Notes: generated by a model not told the origin, from the letters alone. DNA of 54,962 bases from an uncultured Lachnospiraceae bacterium (GCA_934351925.1 CAKRJT010000019.1:1-54962); one strand, 5' to 3'; numbered from the stretch's first letter, positions 17,283 to 25,964 are shown. Numbers and translations are program-made.

Positions 17283-18188
17283 CTACCCTAAATATTTATC
17301 TACAGAGGCAACCGCATTCGCACCGTCCGCTGCTGCCGTTATTATCTGCCTGAGCTTTTTCGTCCTGATATCGCCTGCCGCATACACTCCTGCCACATTC
17401 GTACAGCAGTCCTCCCCTGCCTTGATATATCCTGCCTCATCCATCTCAACCGCCTTATCCACAAATGCCGTCACCGGCTGCATTCCCACCGCAAAGAATA
17501 CGCCGTCGACTGCTTTGTGTGCGGTTTCACCCGTCCTTTTATTCCTTATCTCTATCGACGACACCTTAACCTCGCCGTCTATCTTTTCCACCGTGCTGTC
17601 CAGAATAAATTCTATATTCTGAACATTCTTTGCTTTATTCACAAGACTCTTTGCTGCACGGAACTCATCCCTGCGATGAATAAGGTATACCCTGCTGCAC
17701 ATTCTGGCGAGATAGAGTGCATCCTCAACAGCCACATCTCCCCCGCCCACGACAGCCGCAACCTTATTTCTGAAGAAAGCACCGTCGCAGGTAGCACAGT
17801 AGGAAACACCCTTTCCGGTAAACTCAGCCTCGCCCGGTATTCCCGCTTTTTTGTGCACCGCACCAGCAGCGATGATTATTGTCCTTGTCTCATAAATATT
17901 CTTATCAGTTACAACCTTCTTAATCTCGCCCTCCGCCTCCATGGACACTACATTCTCCGTCACAAAATCAACGCCAAGTTTCTTTGCATGCTCAGCAAAC
18001 TTCATGCCCAGCTCAAAGCCTCCGATGGTCGGCAGTCCGAGATAGTTGTCGACATCGTATGTGGTAAGCACCTGACCTCCCTGCATCATGCTTCCTTCTA
18101 TGACAATAAAGCTTATGTCCGCGCGTGCAGCATACACTGCAGCCGACATGCCGGCAGGACCTGCACCGATTATAATTAAATCATACAT
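17283..18188 (-). CDS. trxB: thioredoxin-disulfide reductase
   Basis: A flavoprotein that passes electrons from NADPH to thioredoxin. It has the FAD loop GAGPAG (residues 8-13), the redox pair CATC (131-134), the NAD(P) loop GGGDVA near 148 and the C-terminal GVYAAGDIRTK. 301 residues is normal. Its leader holds a 9-bp inverted repeat (18215-18243). It is transcribed alone, divergently from the reductase at 18448. Confidence 0.95.
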   Translation of the reverse strand: MYDLIIIGAGPAGMSAAVYAARADISFIVIEGSMMQGGQVLTTYDVDNYLGLPTIGGFELGMKFAEHAKKLGVDFVTENVVSMEAEGEIKKVVTDKNIYETRTIIIAAGAVHKKAGIPGEAEFTGKGVSYCATCDGAFFRNKVAAVVGGGDVAVEDALYLARMCSRVYLIHRRDEFRAAKSLVNKAKNVQNIEFILDSTVEKIDGEVKVSSIEIRNKRTGETAHKAVDGVFFAVGMQPVTAFVDKAVEMDEAGYIKAGEDCCTNVAGVYAAGDIRTKKLRQIITAAADGANAVASVDKYLG

Positions 18189-18214
18189 AGTGAAATCTCC
18201 TTAATTTTTTATGT

Positions 18215-18243
18215 ATGTCTGCAATTTCAAGTCATGCAGACAT
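18215..18243. repeat. inverted repeat in the trxB leader
   Basis: ATGTCTGCA (18215-18223) and TGCAGACAT (18235-18243) are exact complements 11 bases apart, 27 bases before the trxB ATG. It could be an operator or RNA hairpin. No clear U-run follows. Confidence 0.5.
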
Positions 18244-18447
18244 CTAAACGTATTGTATCAAAAAGGAGGAAATTTATCCAGCTAAAACAATTTTCCAAAA
18301 TGAATCAAAGGTTTTCAAAATAATATAAAGATATAAGGGGTTGTATTTTTTGTGTTTATCCTTAAAATTATAATGACAGAGAGCTATTGGGCCTCAACAA
18401 GTTCCCTATAACTTATTTTTGAAAAATACTATAAAACGGAGTTAAAT

Positions 18448-19173
18448 ATGAATAGGACTGTATTAGTTACGGGAGCATCCCGTGGAATCGGACATGCCAT
18501 CGCAATGGCATATGCAAAAAAGGGATACAACCTCGTGATATGTGGAAGAAATCAGAAAACACTTGAAAGTGCCGCCAACGAGATTCGGTCACTTGGGACC
18601 GACTGCCTTGCGATTGTCTGCAATGTTGGAAAATACGATGAAGTCGAAAAACTTTTTGCCAAGGCTTCTGAGCGTTTTGGAGTTATCGACGTGCTCATCA
18701 ACAATGCCGGTATATCGCACATCGGGCTTTTGCAGGATATGAGCATTGAGGAATGGAACAACATCGTAAATACCAATCTGTCGTCCGTGTTCTCCTGCTG
18801 CAAGCTCGCCATGCCCGGCATGATAAGAAGCGGCTCCGGTTCAATAATAAATATAAGCTCAGTATGGGGAGTATCCGGCGCCTCCTGCGAGACCGCCTAC
18901 TCAGCGACAAAGGGCGGCATAAATGCCTTCACCAAGGCTCTCGCAAAAGAGCTCGCCCCGTCTGGCATAAATGTGAACGCCATCGCCTGCGGCGTCATAG
19001 ACACCGAGATGAACCGCTGCTTCAGCGAGGAGGAGATGCAGAATATAATAGAAGAAATCCCCGCCGGAAGAATGGGAAGCCCTGACGAGGTCGCCGCCCT
19101 CGCCCTCTCGATAAGCGAGGGAAGCAGCTATCTCACCGGGCAGGTCATCGTGCTCGACGGGGGATATATTTAA
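18448..19173 (+). CDS. SDR-family reductase, likely EF-P 5-aminopentanone reductase (YmfI type)
   Basis: A short-chain dehydrogenase of 241 residues with the NAD(P) loop TGASRGIG near residue 8, NNAG, and the catalytic Ser...YSATK. The segments SGSIINISSVWGVSGASC, FTKALAKELAPSGINVNAIA and GVIDTEMN resemble YmfI, which completes the 5-aminopentanol group on elongation factor P in Firmicutes. A FabG-type 3-oxoacyl-ACP reductase is the alternative; no fatty-acid genes are adjacent, which favours YmfI. A -10-like TATAAT lies at 18369-18374 without a good -35. CGGAG precedes the ATG. Confidence 0.8.
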   Translation: MNRTVLVTGASRGIGHAIAMAYAKKGYNLVICGRNQKTLESAANEIRSLGTDCLAIVCNVGKYDEVEKLFAKASERFGVIDVLINNAGISHIGLLQDMSIEEWNNIVNTNLSSVFSCCKLAMPGMIRSGSGSIINISSVWGVSGASCETAYSATKGGINAFTKALAKELAPSGINVNAIACGVIDTEMNRCFSEEEMQNIIEEIPAGRMGSPDEVAALALSISEGSSYLTGQVIVLDGGYI

Positions 19174-19227
19174 AAAATCTGTAATAAAGCCACAACAAGC
19201 GGGATTGTAAGAAGCAGCTTCCATTCC

Positions 19228-19243
19228 ACCGCCATACGGCGGT
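19228..19243. terminator. short GC-rich hairpin between convergent genes
   Basis: ACCGCC-ATAC-GGCGGT lies between the ends of the 18448 reductase and the 19254 glycosidase. It has no T-run on either side, so its role as a terminator is uncertain. Confidence 0.3.
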
Positions 19244-19253
19244 ACAGCACCCA

Positions 19254-21617
19254 TTACTCAAACACAAGAATATTTACCGAATGTGGTTCTACACTGTAAT
19301 CACACGCGTTATCATTCACTACAAGTTCTTCACTAACCGGCGCCACCAGTTCCGGCTGCTCGAAGGTATTCTCCGCCGTGAGCGCACAGCCGGCAAGCCG
19401 GTGTACGGTAACTTTGTTCTTCGGTGCTCCGTCTATATTCACGCTGACCTTTCTCGCCTCACCGGTCAGGTTCACAGCCTTGACAATCGTTCTTCCCTGC
19501 GTATCCTTAGAGGCTGCCACATAGAGCTCCTCGAGCTCAGGGAGCCTGTCAACGGTGTCATTGTAGAGTACGCCGTTCACATAGGTTCTTATCCTTCTTC
19601 CCTCTATCTCAAGTCTCAAGGTGTACTCATCGTCGGTCACATGGAATATCCTGTGCGAGATTGCCGAAGCTCTGGCGTTCTTAAAGCTCGATATATTACA
19701 GTCCCAGTTGTCCCAGCCGCCGAACTCCCACATGATATAATTTTTCTCATCGCGCCTTCCGAAGAGGAGCTTGAAGCCCTTCCTTCCCTCTGAGCGCGCA
19801 AACTTGAGCTCCAGGCTGTAATGTGAACTGTCGATATCGCAGATATCATGGCTCTCATTAGCCGTCGTTACGTTAAATCCGTCAAACTGTGTACTTTTGC
19901 CCGACTCCATATCCGTGAGGCTGATATCCCACACTTTTCCTGCGATATCGTTACCGATGAGCGTAATGTTTCCCGCAATATTTTTTTCATCCATAAGAGG
20001 CACTACCTCGTCGAGCCCCTCAAGTGCGGTTCTGAGCTCATAATCGCCCTGATGCTCCATGAAAAGCTTCTGAACGTGATAGTCAGCCGTCTTAACAACC
20101 TGATGATTGTCATAAAAGAGCATATCAGGTCTCCAATTTACATAATCCTTGTTTGCAAGCATCGGTGCATAGCAGGCAAGTCCCACTGCAGGCGCTTTCT
20201 CAAGGTGCGTCATGTAAGCTGCCTCCACGAGCGCGTTGTAGTAGGTATTTCCCCAGGTGGCATACTCACCTAAGAACACCTTCGTTCCTGCTGCATCGTA
20301 GTCATCATAATGGTGCATATTCGCCATGAACCACTCAGGTGAGCTGTAGTAATGCTCATCTATGAAATCGGAGCCGTACTTCTTAGCGCTCGCCCAGCCC
20401 GCATCATAGCCTTCGCCTACAGCAAAAGGTCCGGCGGTATTAATAATCTTGATTTCCGGATACTTGCTGCGGATCGCCTTGTGAAAATAAGGATATCGCT
20501 CAAAGAAGCCCTCTCCTATCTCCTCATTTCCTATTCCGATATACTCAAGCCCAAAAGGTTCCTCATGTCCGAGCTGTGCTCTTACGGCTCCCCATTTCGT
20601 GCTCTTGTCACCGTTAGCAAACTCAATCAGGTCAAGTGCATCGTCAACCCATGCGCCGAGCTGCTCAATCGGAACGCCCTCGCCCTTGTGCGGGTTAAAG
20701 CCTCCCGGAAGGACAGGAAGCGGTTTCGCACCTATATCCTCACAGAAGCAGAAATACTCGTAGTAGCCTAGCCCGAGCGTCTGATTATATCCCCAGTTAT
20801 TTCTCCAGGCCGGTCTCTTCTCTATATCCCCAAGTGTCCTCTTCCATCTGTACATGGAATTGCGCGCATGGTCGTCAAGACTTCCGTCGTGTGTCAGACA
20901 ACCGCCCGGGAAACGCATGAAACGCGGCTTCATCACCGCGAGCGCCTCGGCGATATCCTTTCTCAGACCGTTGTGCCTGCCCTTAAAGGTATCCCTCGGA
21001 AAGAGCGAAATCATGTCGAGCCTGAGCTTTGCACTGCCCGCAAAGGTTATGTAGAGTCTACCGTCAGTGGTTGTCTCTCCCGCCGTCATAACAGCCTCGT
21101 ACTTCTTCCAGTCGCCCGAGTCCACCGTAACCTCGCTCTCAGCGAATATATTCCCATCATCGTCGCGGACGGATATGTTAAGCACCGCTTTTTCAGAATT
21201 TTGTGCTGTGCAGTTTCCCACTTTACCGGCTGCGTTTTCTGTTGCTGACAAAGCATCCGCGAATGCTGCATACATCGAAAAATCGTACTGCTTTCCCTTC
21301 TCAACATATATTCCCGTGTTGAAACCGAGGTTTCTTATATAGCCGCCATCCTGTGTGCTTACAACGAGGTAATGTATATTCTCCTCATTCAGCGGACTGG
21401 CGCTCTCGATGCTCCACTTGACGGAGTCCGACTTTTCCCATGCAGTCAGGCTGTTATAGTTCTTATTGTCAATCGGGTCGAACTCAAACGAGCGGTTCTG
21501 CACGAGCTCCGCATACAATCCGCCGTCGGCTGCGTGGTTGATATCCTCAAAAAAGATACCGAACAAATCCTTCAGTTCCTTCGTAACCTCATTCTCATGC
21601 ACAGTTATTTTCTTCAC
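19254..21617 (-). CDS. alpha-L-arabinofuranosidase (GH51 type)
   Basis: It should remove terminal arabinose from plant polysaccharides such as arabinan or arabinoxylan. In 787 residues there is an N-terminal part with the carbohydrate-binding-like insert (about 60-210), the (beta/alpha)8 catalytic domain with acid/base Glu365 in GIGNEE and nucleophile Glu451 in FLGEYATWG, and a C-terminal beta domain containing a concanavalin-like insert (about 590-720). No signal peptide is seen, so it probably acts on imported oligosaccharides. It starts at GTG 21617 behind GGGAGGT, 24 bases after the hydrolase at 21642. No dedicated sugar importer lies beside it. Confidence 0.88.
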   Translation of the reverse strand: MKKITVHENEVTKELKDLFGIFFEDINHAADGGLYAELVQNRSFEFDPIDNKNYNSLTAWEKSDSVKWSIESASPLNEENIHYLVVSTQDGGYIRNLGFNTGIYVEKGKQYDFSMYAAFADALSATENAAGKVGNCTAQNSEKAVLNISVRDDDGNIFAESEVTVDSGDWKKYEAVMTAGETTTDGRLYITFAGSAKLRLDMISLFPRDTFKGRHNGLRKDIAEALAVMKPRFMRFPGGCLTHDGSLDDHARNSMYRWKRTLGDIEKRPAWRNNWGYNQTLGLGYYEYFCFCEDIGAKPLPVLPGGFNPHKGEGVPIEQLGAWVDDALDLIEFANGDKSTKWGAVRAQLGHEEPFGLEYIGIGNEEIGEGFFERYPYFHKAIRSKYPEIKIINTAGPFAVGEGYDAGWASAKKYGSDFIDEHYYSSPEWFMANMHHYDDYDAAGTKVFLGEYATWGNTYYNALVEAAYMTHLEKAPAVGLACYAPMLANKDYVNWRPDMLFYDNHQVVKTADYHVQKLFMEHQGDYELRTALEGLDEVVPLMDEKNIAGNITLIGNDIAGKVWDISLTDMESGKSTQFDGFNVTTANESHDICDIDSSHYSLELKFARSEGRKGFKLLFGRRDEKNYIMWEFGGWDNWDCNISSFKNARASAISHRIFHVTDDEYTLRLEIEGRRIRTYVNGVLYNDTVDRLPELEELYVAASKDTQGRTIVKAVNLTGEARKVSVNIDGAPKNKVTVHRLAGCALTAENTFEQPELVAPVSEELVVNDNACDYSVEPHSVNILVFE

Positions 21618-21641
21618 CTGTAAATACCTCCCTGAATATAT

Positions 21642-22790
21642 TTATTTTAGCGGCTCCTGCTGTTTTTCCGGCTGCTTGTTCTCTCTGATTCCCTTGACCA
21701 CATTTCGTCCGTACTCGCTTATGAGCGCTCTCATTATCCGCCTCATAATCTTCGCCTTCTCGGGCTCCATTGAGAACATCTCCTTTACCATGCCGTTCAG
21801 CCTGGCGGGCTTGTACTGCTCGAGGTCCGACAGATAGTTGACCCCTGCCCTCGTAAGCATATCATACACCGCATCCACAAAAGCCGCTCTCTCGTCATCG
21901 CTAAGTCCCATCACCCATGCGCTTATCGTATTATCTATTACAAGACTCTCCTTTGAGCGCTCATCCAGCTTGACAAATCCATTCTTATATACCTGCCAGC
22001 TAAGTCCGTCGTGCTGCATAATGCCTTTTCCGGTACTCTTTACCACCTCGTAGCTGTCCCCGTGTTCCAACAACATTCCTACAATCGAGGTCTCGGGAAC
22101 AATGGTTCTTATCCTGTCCTTGATTTCAAGGTATGCCCTCTTCTCGAGCATGGACTCGAGAAATCCGGGGCCATCGTTGTTGTATATCTCTATTATTCTG
22201 CGCTTTAATCTGTCATAACACATGACCGCGGCATAGATTGCCAGATTTCCACCCTTAGAATGGCCTCCTATTCTTATCAGCCTGCCATCGTGCTGCACCG
22301 TCTTTTCAAGGTACTCAACCGCCTCCTCCTGCGACGGAACAGGCATCTGATATGCCATGTTAAGATCCTCCTTCCAGCCCAGTATCGTGTCGTCCGTGCC
22401 GGAGTATGAGACAAAAAGCGTCCCGTCGGACAGATAGATATGAAGTGCTGAGAACTGCTCCTGATTTTCAAAATCATGCTTGTCCACATAGCCTGCGAGC
22501 ACAGCGTCCGAAAAGCGCTTTCCCTTAGCCATCTCAAGCAGCAGAAGTCCGGCATTGCGCTCGAGCTTGCAGCTATTTTCCATTCTGCCGCTCTCCTCCA
22601 GCTTTCGCGCCGCCTCCTTCACGGATATGCTTCTGAGCTTTCTCCCAAGCTGCGGTTCAGGAACTATACCGTCAAGGCTTGCATAGCTCAGCTCCGCAAG
22701 TATAAGATTGTCCACCTCGTTAAAAGGCAGCACTGAAAAATCGAAATCACCATACCACTCAAGATAATCCATAATATTCCCTGTCATCAT
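21642..22790 (-). CDS. alpha/beta hydrolase, DUF2974 (Mbeg1-like) type
   Basis: A 382-residue protein with the nucleophile elbow GGHSKGGNLAIYAAV (Ser near 178), preceded by FVSYSGTDDTILGWKEDLNM, the pattern of Mbeg1-like lipases or esterases in Firmicutes. Its substrate is unknown. No signal peptide or membrane segment is clear. I took ATG 22790 (GGAGG eight bases upstream) over TTG 22805. It lies between the glycosyltransferase and the arabinofuranosidase. A large inverted repeat lies about 50 bases before its start. Confidence 0.82.
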   Translation of the reverse strand: MMTGNIMDYLEWYGDFDFSVLPFNEVDNLILAELSYASLDGIVPEPQLGRKLRSISVKEAARKLEESGRMENSCKLERNAGLLLLEMAKGKRFSDAVLAGYVDKHDFENQEQFSALHIYLSDGTLFVSYSGTDDTILGWKEDLNMAYQMPVPSQEEAVEYLEKTVQHDGRLIRIGGHSKGGNLAIYAAVMCYDRLKRRIIEIYNNDGPGFLESMLEKRAYLEIKDRIRTIVPETSIVGMLLEHGDSYEVVKSTGKGIMQHDGLSWQVYKNGFVKLDERSKESLVIDNTISAWVMGLSDDERAAFVDAVYDMLTRAGVNYLSDLEQYKPARLNGMVKEMFSMEPEKAKIMRRIMRALISEYGRNVVKGIRENKQPEKQQEPLK

Positions 22791-22842
22791 ACGGCACACC
22801 TCCAATAAATATCAGCGAAAGCTGTCAGCTTATTTCCATATG

Positions 22843-22895
22843 CATGAGAATATTATACTAAGAGTATAATATTCTCTTAGTATAATATTCTCATG
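22843..22895. repeat. nested inverted repeat with two alternative foldings
   Basis: A perfect 22-bp inverted repeat has arms 22843-22864 and 22874-22895 around a 9-base loop. Inside it, GAGAATATTATACT (22846-22859) also pairs perfectly with AGTATAATATTCTC at 22863-22876 over a 3-base loop. The two hairpins exclude each other. It lies between the glycosyltransferase stop and the hydrolase start, with no T-run. Confidence 0.8.
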
Positions 22896-22915
22896 TAAAC
22901 AGCCGGTTAAGTATC

Positions 22916-24031
22916 CTAATCTTCGGTAAGCACCTTTATATACTGCTCAATCCGCTCCTCCCAGTTAAAATTCTTAAGATTATCATAGCCCTTGGAAATC
23001 AGCATCCGTGCAAGCTGCGGCTGCTCTGTAAGCTTCTTCATCTGAACGGCAGCCTCTTTGGTTTTCTCAGGGTTCACCATTATTCCTGCATCCCTTACAA
23101 CCTCGGGAAGCGAGGTTGCGTCCGAGCAGATTACCGGAATACCAAGTTCCATCGCCTCAAGCGGCGGAAGCCCGAAACCCTCTATCAGTGAGAGAAAGAT
23201 AAGTCCCTTCGAGTGTGCAAAGAGTGAGTAAAATCTCTTATCATCCATAAATTTATTGCAGTGAATATGCTTTTTCACCTCATCTGACAGTACAATATCG
23301 TAATTATCTTCCAACATAGTCAAATCAGGCAGCCCTGCAATCTCAAGGTCGTATGGCTTGTCCGTCATTTTACAATACTCGGCATATGCCTTTACAAGCC
23401 CGGCCGCATTCTTATGCGGAAGCTTTGAGGTTATTCCATAAAAATAATTCTCAGGGACATCCGGAAGTTCCTCTATCTCCCTATTGTGCGGTTCGAAGCC
23501 GTGAAGTATGACATGTGTCTTTTTCTCCGCTTTCGGCACAATCCTTAAAATATCCTGCTTTGAATACTCCGATATGGTTATAATCTTGTCTGCCGTCCTG
23601 ATTGAACTCTTCATTCTTAGCATCACATATGCATTCTGCACACGATTTAACACACCCGGGAAATGCTTATTATAGTAAAATGGTATGAGGTCATGGACAA
23701 TAATGACATCCTTCACCGGGCAGAACAGCGATGTAAAACCTCTCGGAAAGACTATCTCATCAAGCTTGAGCTTCCTAATATAAGAATTGACCTTGACCGT
23801 CTCCCACAGAAGTATCGCCTTCGTGCTGTTTATATCAAGGTCGACCGCATGAAACTCCACACCCTCAACGTCAAAATCCTCCCTGTTATTCTCATTTCCT
23901 ATAACAACAAGCTCATGCTCACCCGGAAGCTGCTTTGCAAGCCTCGTCACGACCGACTTCGTTATATTGTATATTCCAATGCTCTTGCTTGTACCCTTGA
24001 CAAGCTTGGCACAGTCAAAACCTATCCGCAT
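22916..24031 (-). CDS. glycosyltransferase family 4 (GT-B fold)
   Basis: A 371-residue glycosyltransferase. The C-terminal donor-binding half has YFYGITSKLPHKNAAGLVKA and the EGFGLPPLEAMELGIPVICS motif (E-x7-E), typical of group 1 / GT4 enzymes that use nucleotide sugars. The N-terminal half has VIIVHDLIPFYY. The acceptor is unknown; cell-surface polysaccharide is a guess. GGAG precedes ATG 24031. It follows the Crp/Fnr gene by 60 bases in the same direction. Confidence 0.87.
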   Translation of the reverse strand: MRIGFDCAKLVKGTSKSIGIYNITKSVVTRLAKQLPGEHELVVIGNENNREDFDVEGVEFHAVDLDINSTKAILLWETVKVNSYIRKLKLDEIVFPRGFTSLFCPVKDVIIVHDLIPFYYNKHFPGVLNRVQNAYVMLRMKSSIRTADKIITISEYSKQDILRIVPKAEKKTHVILHGFEPHNREIEELPDVPENYFYGITSKLPHKNAAGLVKAYAEYCKMTDKPYDLEIAGLPDLTMLEDNYDIVLSDEVKKHIHCNKFMDDKRFYSLFAHSKGLIFLSLIEGFGLPPLEAMELGIPVICSDATSLPEVVRDAGIMVNPEKTKEAAVQMKKLTEQPQLARMLISKGYDNLKNFNWEERIEQYIKVLTED

Positions 24032-24091
24032 AAATATGTCTCCATTTCTCTATTCTCAAAGTGAATAAATCTATTTTTTCAACAAATATCT

Positions 24092-24784
24092 TTAAATATC
24101 TTTGCCACCGATATTCTCACCGTTGCCATCATACTCCATCAGAACAAAACGATTCTTGTGATAATCTATAATCCCCTCTTTTTTGAGCTTCCCGAGCATC
24201 GCCGAAAGCGCACTTCTGTCTGCCGCAAGGTAATCTGCCATGCCCGCCCTGTCAAGGCTTATCGTGAAGCTGCTGCTTCCTGCCGCCACAGCCTGCTCTT
24301 TTAGATACGATAGAATCTTCTCCCGCAGCGAACGCTGAGAAAGATGCTCAATTCTGTTGGTGAGAAAAACATTCTTCTTAGCAAACATATAGGCAAGCCT
24401 CCTGCTTATTGCGCCGCCCGCGTCCGCTCCGATAAGCCCTGTGTACGGAATCCACATAACGGCAGCATCGCTGTCCGCATACACGTCAACTGTCGCTGCA
24501 CAGCCCGAGCAGGCAAAAGCCTCGCCGAATATGTCTCCCTGTCCAAGGTGTGCAAGTATCGTGGAATTTCCCCAGAAATCATCCTTCACAACCCGCGCAT
24601 TTCCCGACAGCAGGACACCTATCCCGCTCACCTTACTGCCAAGACTTATGATGTTCTGTCCCAACCGTACCTGCTGTCTGTGCGCTCCACATTCCCGCAG
24701 CACAGTCACAAGCTCTGTTTCGGACAAGCCGGAAAACAACGGCAGTTTTTTAATCACATCAACATATTCTGTTTCCTTCACCAC
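24092..24784 (-). CDS. Crp/Fnr-family transcription regulator
   Basis: A 230-residue regulator with an N-terminal cyclic-nucleotide-binding-like domain (LPLFSGLSETEL, then GDIFGEAFACSGC) and a C-terminal winged helix (LREKILSYLKEQA, LADRAGMADYLAADRSALSAML-type helices). The arrangement is as in regulators of nitrosative stress and redox response (HcpR-like) in Clostridia. It is transcribed divergently from the ferredoxin-like gene at 25175, its probable target (inference). The start is one of two adjacent GTG codons (24784 or 24781) behind GGAGGGG. Confidence 0.87.
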   Translation of the reverse strand: MVKETEYVDVIKKLPLFSGLSETELVTVLRECGAHRQQVRLGQNIISLGSKVSGIGVLLSGNARVVKDDFWGNSTILAHLGQGDIFGEAFACSGCAATVDVYADSDAAVMWIPYTGLIGADAGGAISRRLAYMFAKKNVFLTNRIEHLSQRSLREKILSYLKEQAVAAGSSSFTISLDRAGMADYLAADRSALSAMLGKLKKEGIIDYHKNRFVLMEYDGNGENIGGKDI

Positions 24785-24838
24785 TGCCCCTCCATCTCAC
24801 AACAATGTTCTGACTCAAACTGATACTTACAGACAGAT

Positions 24839-24911
24839 ATGATGTTGAGGTCAAAAAGTATTTTGACCCCTCTGATACCGGATTGCTGCGCGCTTTGCAC
24901 TCTCGCAATTC
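24839..24911 (+). repeat. two-hairpin dispersed repeat, copy A
   Basis: It starts ATGATGTTGAGGTCAAA, forms hairpin 1 (GGTCAAAA-AGTA-TTTTGACC, 24849-24868), then TGATAC, then hairpin 2 with outer arms GGATTGC (24880-24886) and GCAATTC (24905-24911). Copies at 25066 and 54832 share this plan. The start motif also forms the ends of the 302-bp element at 31663-31964. It lies in the 390-base divergent gap before the Crp/Fnr gene. Confidence 0.7.
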
Positions 24912-25065
24912 TAAAAACATTCGTAATCCGCTCATTTTTTCAAAAATAGCTTCCTGTATTGGCATAATTATAATAATATTTTGTTGTAATAACAACCGAT
25001 TTATGCATTAAATTATATTACCATGTACCCGTAAAAGCAATAAACAAACTTGTTAGGAAAATTCT

Positions 25066-25143
25066 GATATCAGGGGCAAAATACCTGTTGACCCTCATTT
25101 GATATCCTCGAATTGCTCCGCTGTAAAACAGCTCCCGCAATTC
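25066..25143 (+). repeat. two-hairpin dispersed repeat, copy C
   Basis: GATATC, an imperfect hairpin 1 (GGGGCAA...TTGACCC), GATATC (25101-25106), then hairpin 2: GAATTGC-TCC-GCTGT-AAA-ACAGC-TCCC-GCAATTC (25110-25143). It ends about 20 bases before the ribosome binding site of the Fe-S gene, so it would lie in that transcript's leader. The stretch between copies A and C (24912-25065) holds no gene. Confidence 0.65.
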
Positions 25144-25174
25144 CAAAAAATATAAAGAGAAAAAGGAGAAAAAT

Positions 25175-25957
25175 ATGATAAGACAGATAATTAAAATCGA
25201 TGAAGAAAAATGTATCGGCTGTGGACTGTGTGCGACAGCCTGCCACGAAGGAGCTATAGATATCATAGACGGAAAGGCAAAGCTTGTGAGAGAACACTAC
25301 TGCGATGGCCTCGGCGACTGTCTCCCTGCATGTCCTGTAGATGCAATCCACTTCGAGCAGCGCGAGGCTCCGGCTTATGATGAAGCTGCCGTTCTCGCCG
25401 CAAAGGCTGCCAAGGAGGCAGAAGCAAAGGCAGAAGCTCCTAAGGAAGCCCCTGTTTTCCACGGCTGCCCGGGCACACGTTCAAGAGTGATATCACACGC
25501 CCAGAACAGCCACCGCTCAAACGCAGCTTCCGATAACGGCAGCAACTCAGACGTTTCACATGGCAGCAATTCCGACAATCTCAATGTAAACACCAGCGAG
25601 CTTATGCAGTGGCCTGTGCAGATTAAGCTTGTCCCGATATGCGCGCCATACTTCGACGGTGCCAATCTTCTCATCGCCGCCGACTGCACCGCCTACGCTT
25701 ACGGCAATTTCCACAAGCGTTTTATAAAGAATCACATGACCGTAATCGGCTGCCCTAAGCTCGACGACGTAGACTACACCGAAAAGCTCACACAGATAAT
25801 CGCCAACAACAATATCAAGAGCGTAACCATCGTCCGCATGGAGGTTCCTTGCTGCGGCGGATTGGAGAACGCAGCAAAGAACGCACTTAAAGCAAGTGGA
25901 AAATTCATACCATGGCAGGTATACACCATATCCACCGAAGGGGAGATATTGGAGTAG
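25175..25957 (+). CDS. ferredoxin-like 4Fe-4S protein with C-terminal domain
   Basis: A 260-residue iron-sulfur protein. The N-terminal ferredoxin domain has CIGCGLCATACH (Cys 13, 16, 19, 23) and CDGLGDCLPACP (Cys 43, 49, 53). The second motif lacks the usual middle Cys (Leu46), so cluster II may be altered. An Ala/Glu/Lys-rich then Ser/Asn-rich linker (about 65-140, with repeated GSNSD) joins a C-terminal domain (about 145-260) with three Cys in GCPKLDD and VPCCGGLE. Such proteins occur beside Crp/Fnr or hybrid-cluster genes in Clostridia. An electron-transfer role is inferred. The start has AAAAGGAG upstream. Confidence 0.85.
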   Translation: MIRQIIKIDEEKCIGCGLCATACHEGAIDIIDGKAKLVREHYCDGLGDCLPACPVDAIHFEQREAPAYDEAAVLAAKAAKEAEAKAEAPKEAPVFHGCPGTRSRVISHAQNSHRSNAASDNGSNSDVSHGSNSDNLNVNTSELMQWPVQIKLVPICAPYFDGANLLIAADCTAYAYGNFHKRFIKNHMTVIGCPKLDDVDYTEKLTQIIANNNIKSVTIVRMEVPCCGGLENAAKNALKASGKFIPWQVYTISTEGEILE

Positions 25958-25964
25958 GCATAAC

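Noticed and set aside
20854..21248. Plus-strand frames inside the arabinofuranosidase gene
   Set aside because: They are shadows of the GH51 coding strand, without ribosome binding sites or recognisable protein features.
24839..25143. Repeat hairpins as HcpR-type operators
   Set aside because: The half-sites point the wrong way (GTCAA...TTGAC, not TTGAC...GTCAA) and the repeats extend well beyond an operator, so I list them as repeats only.
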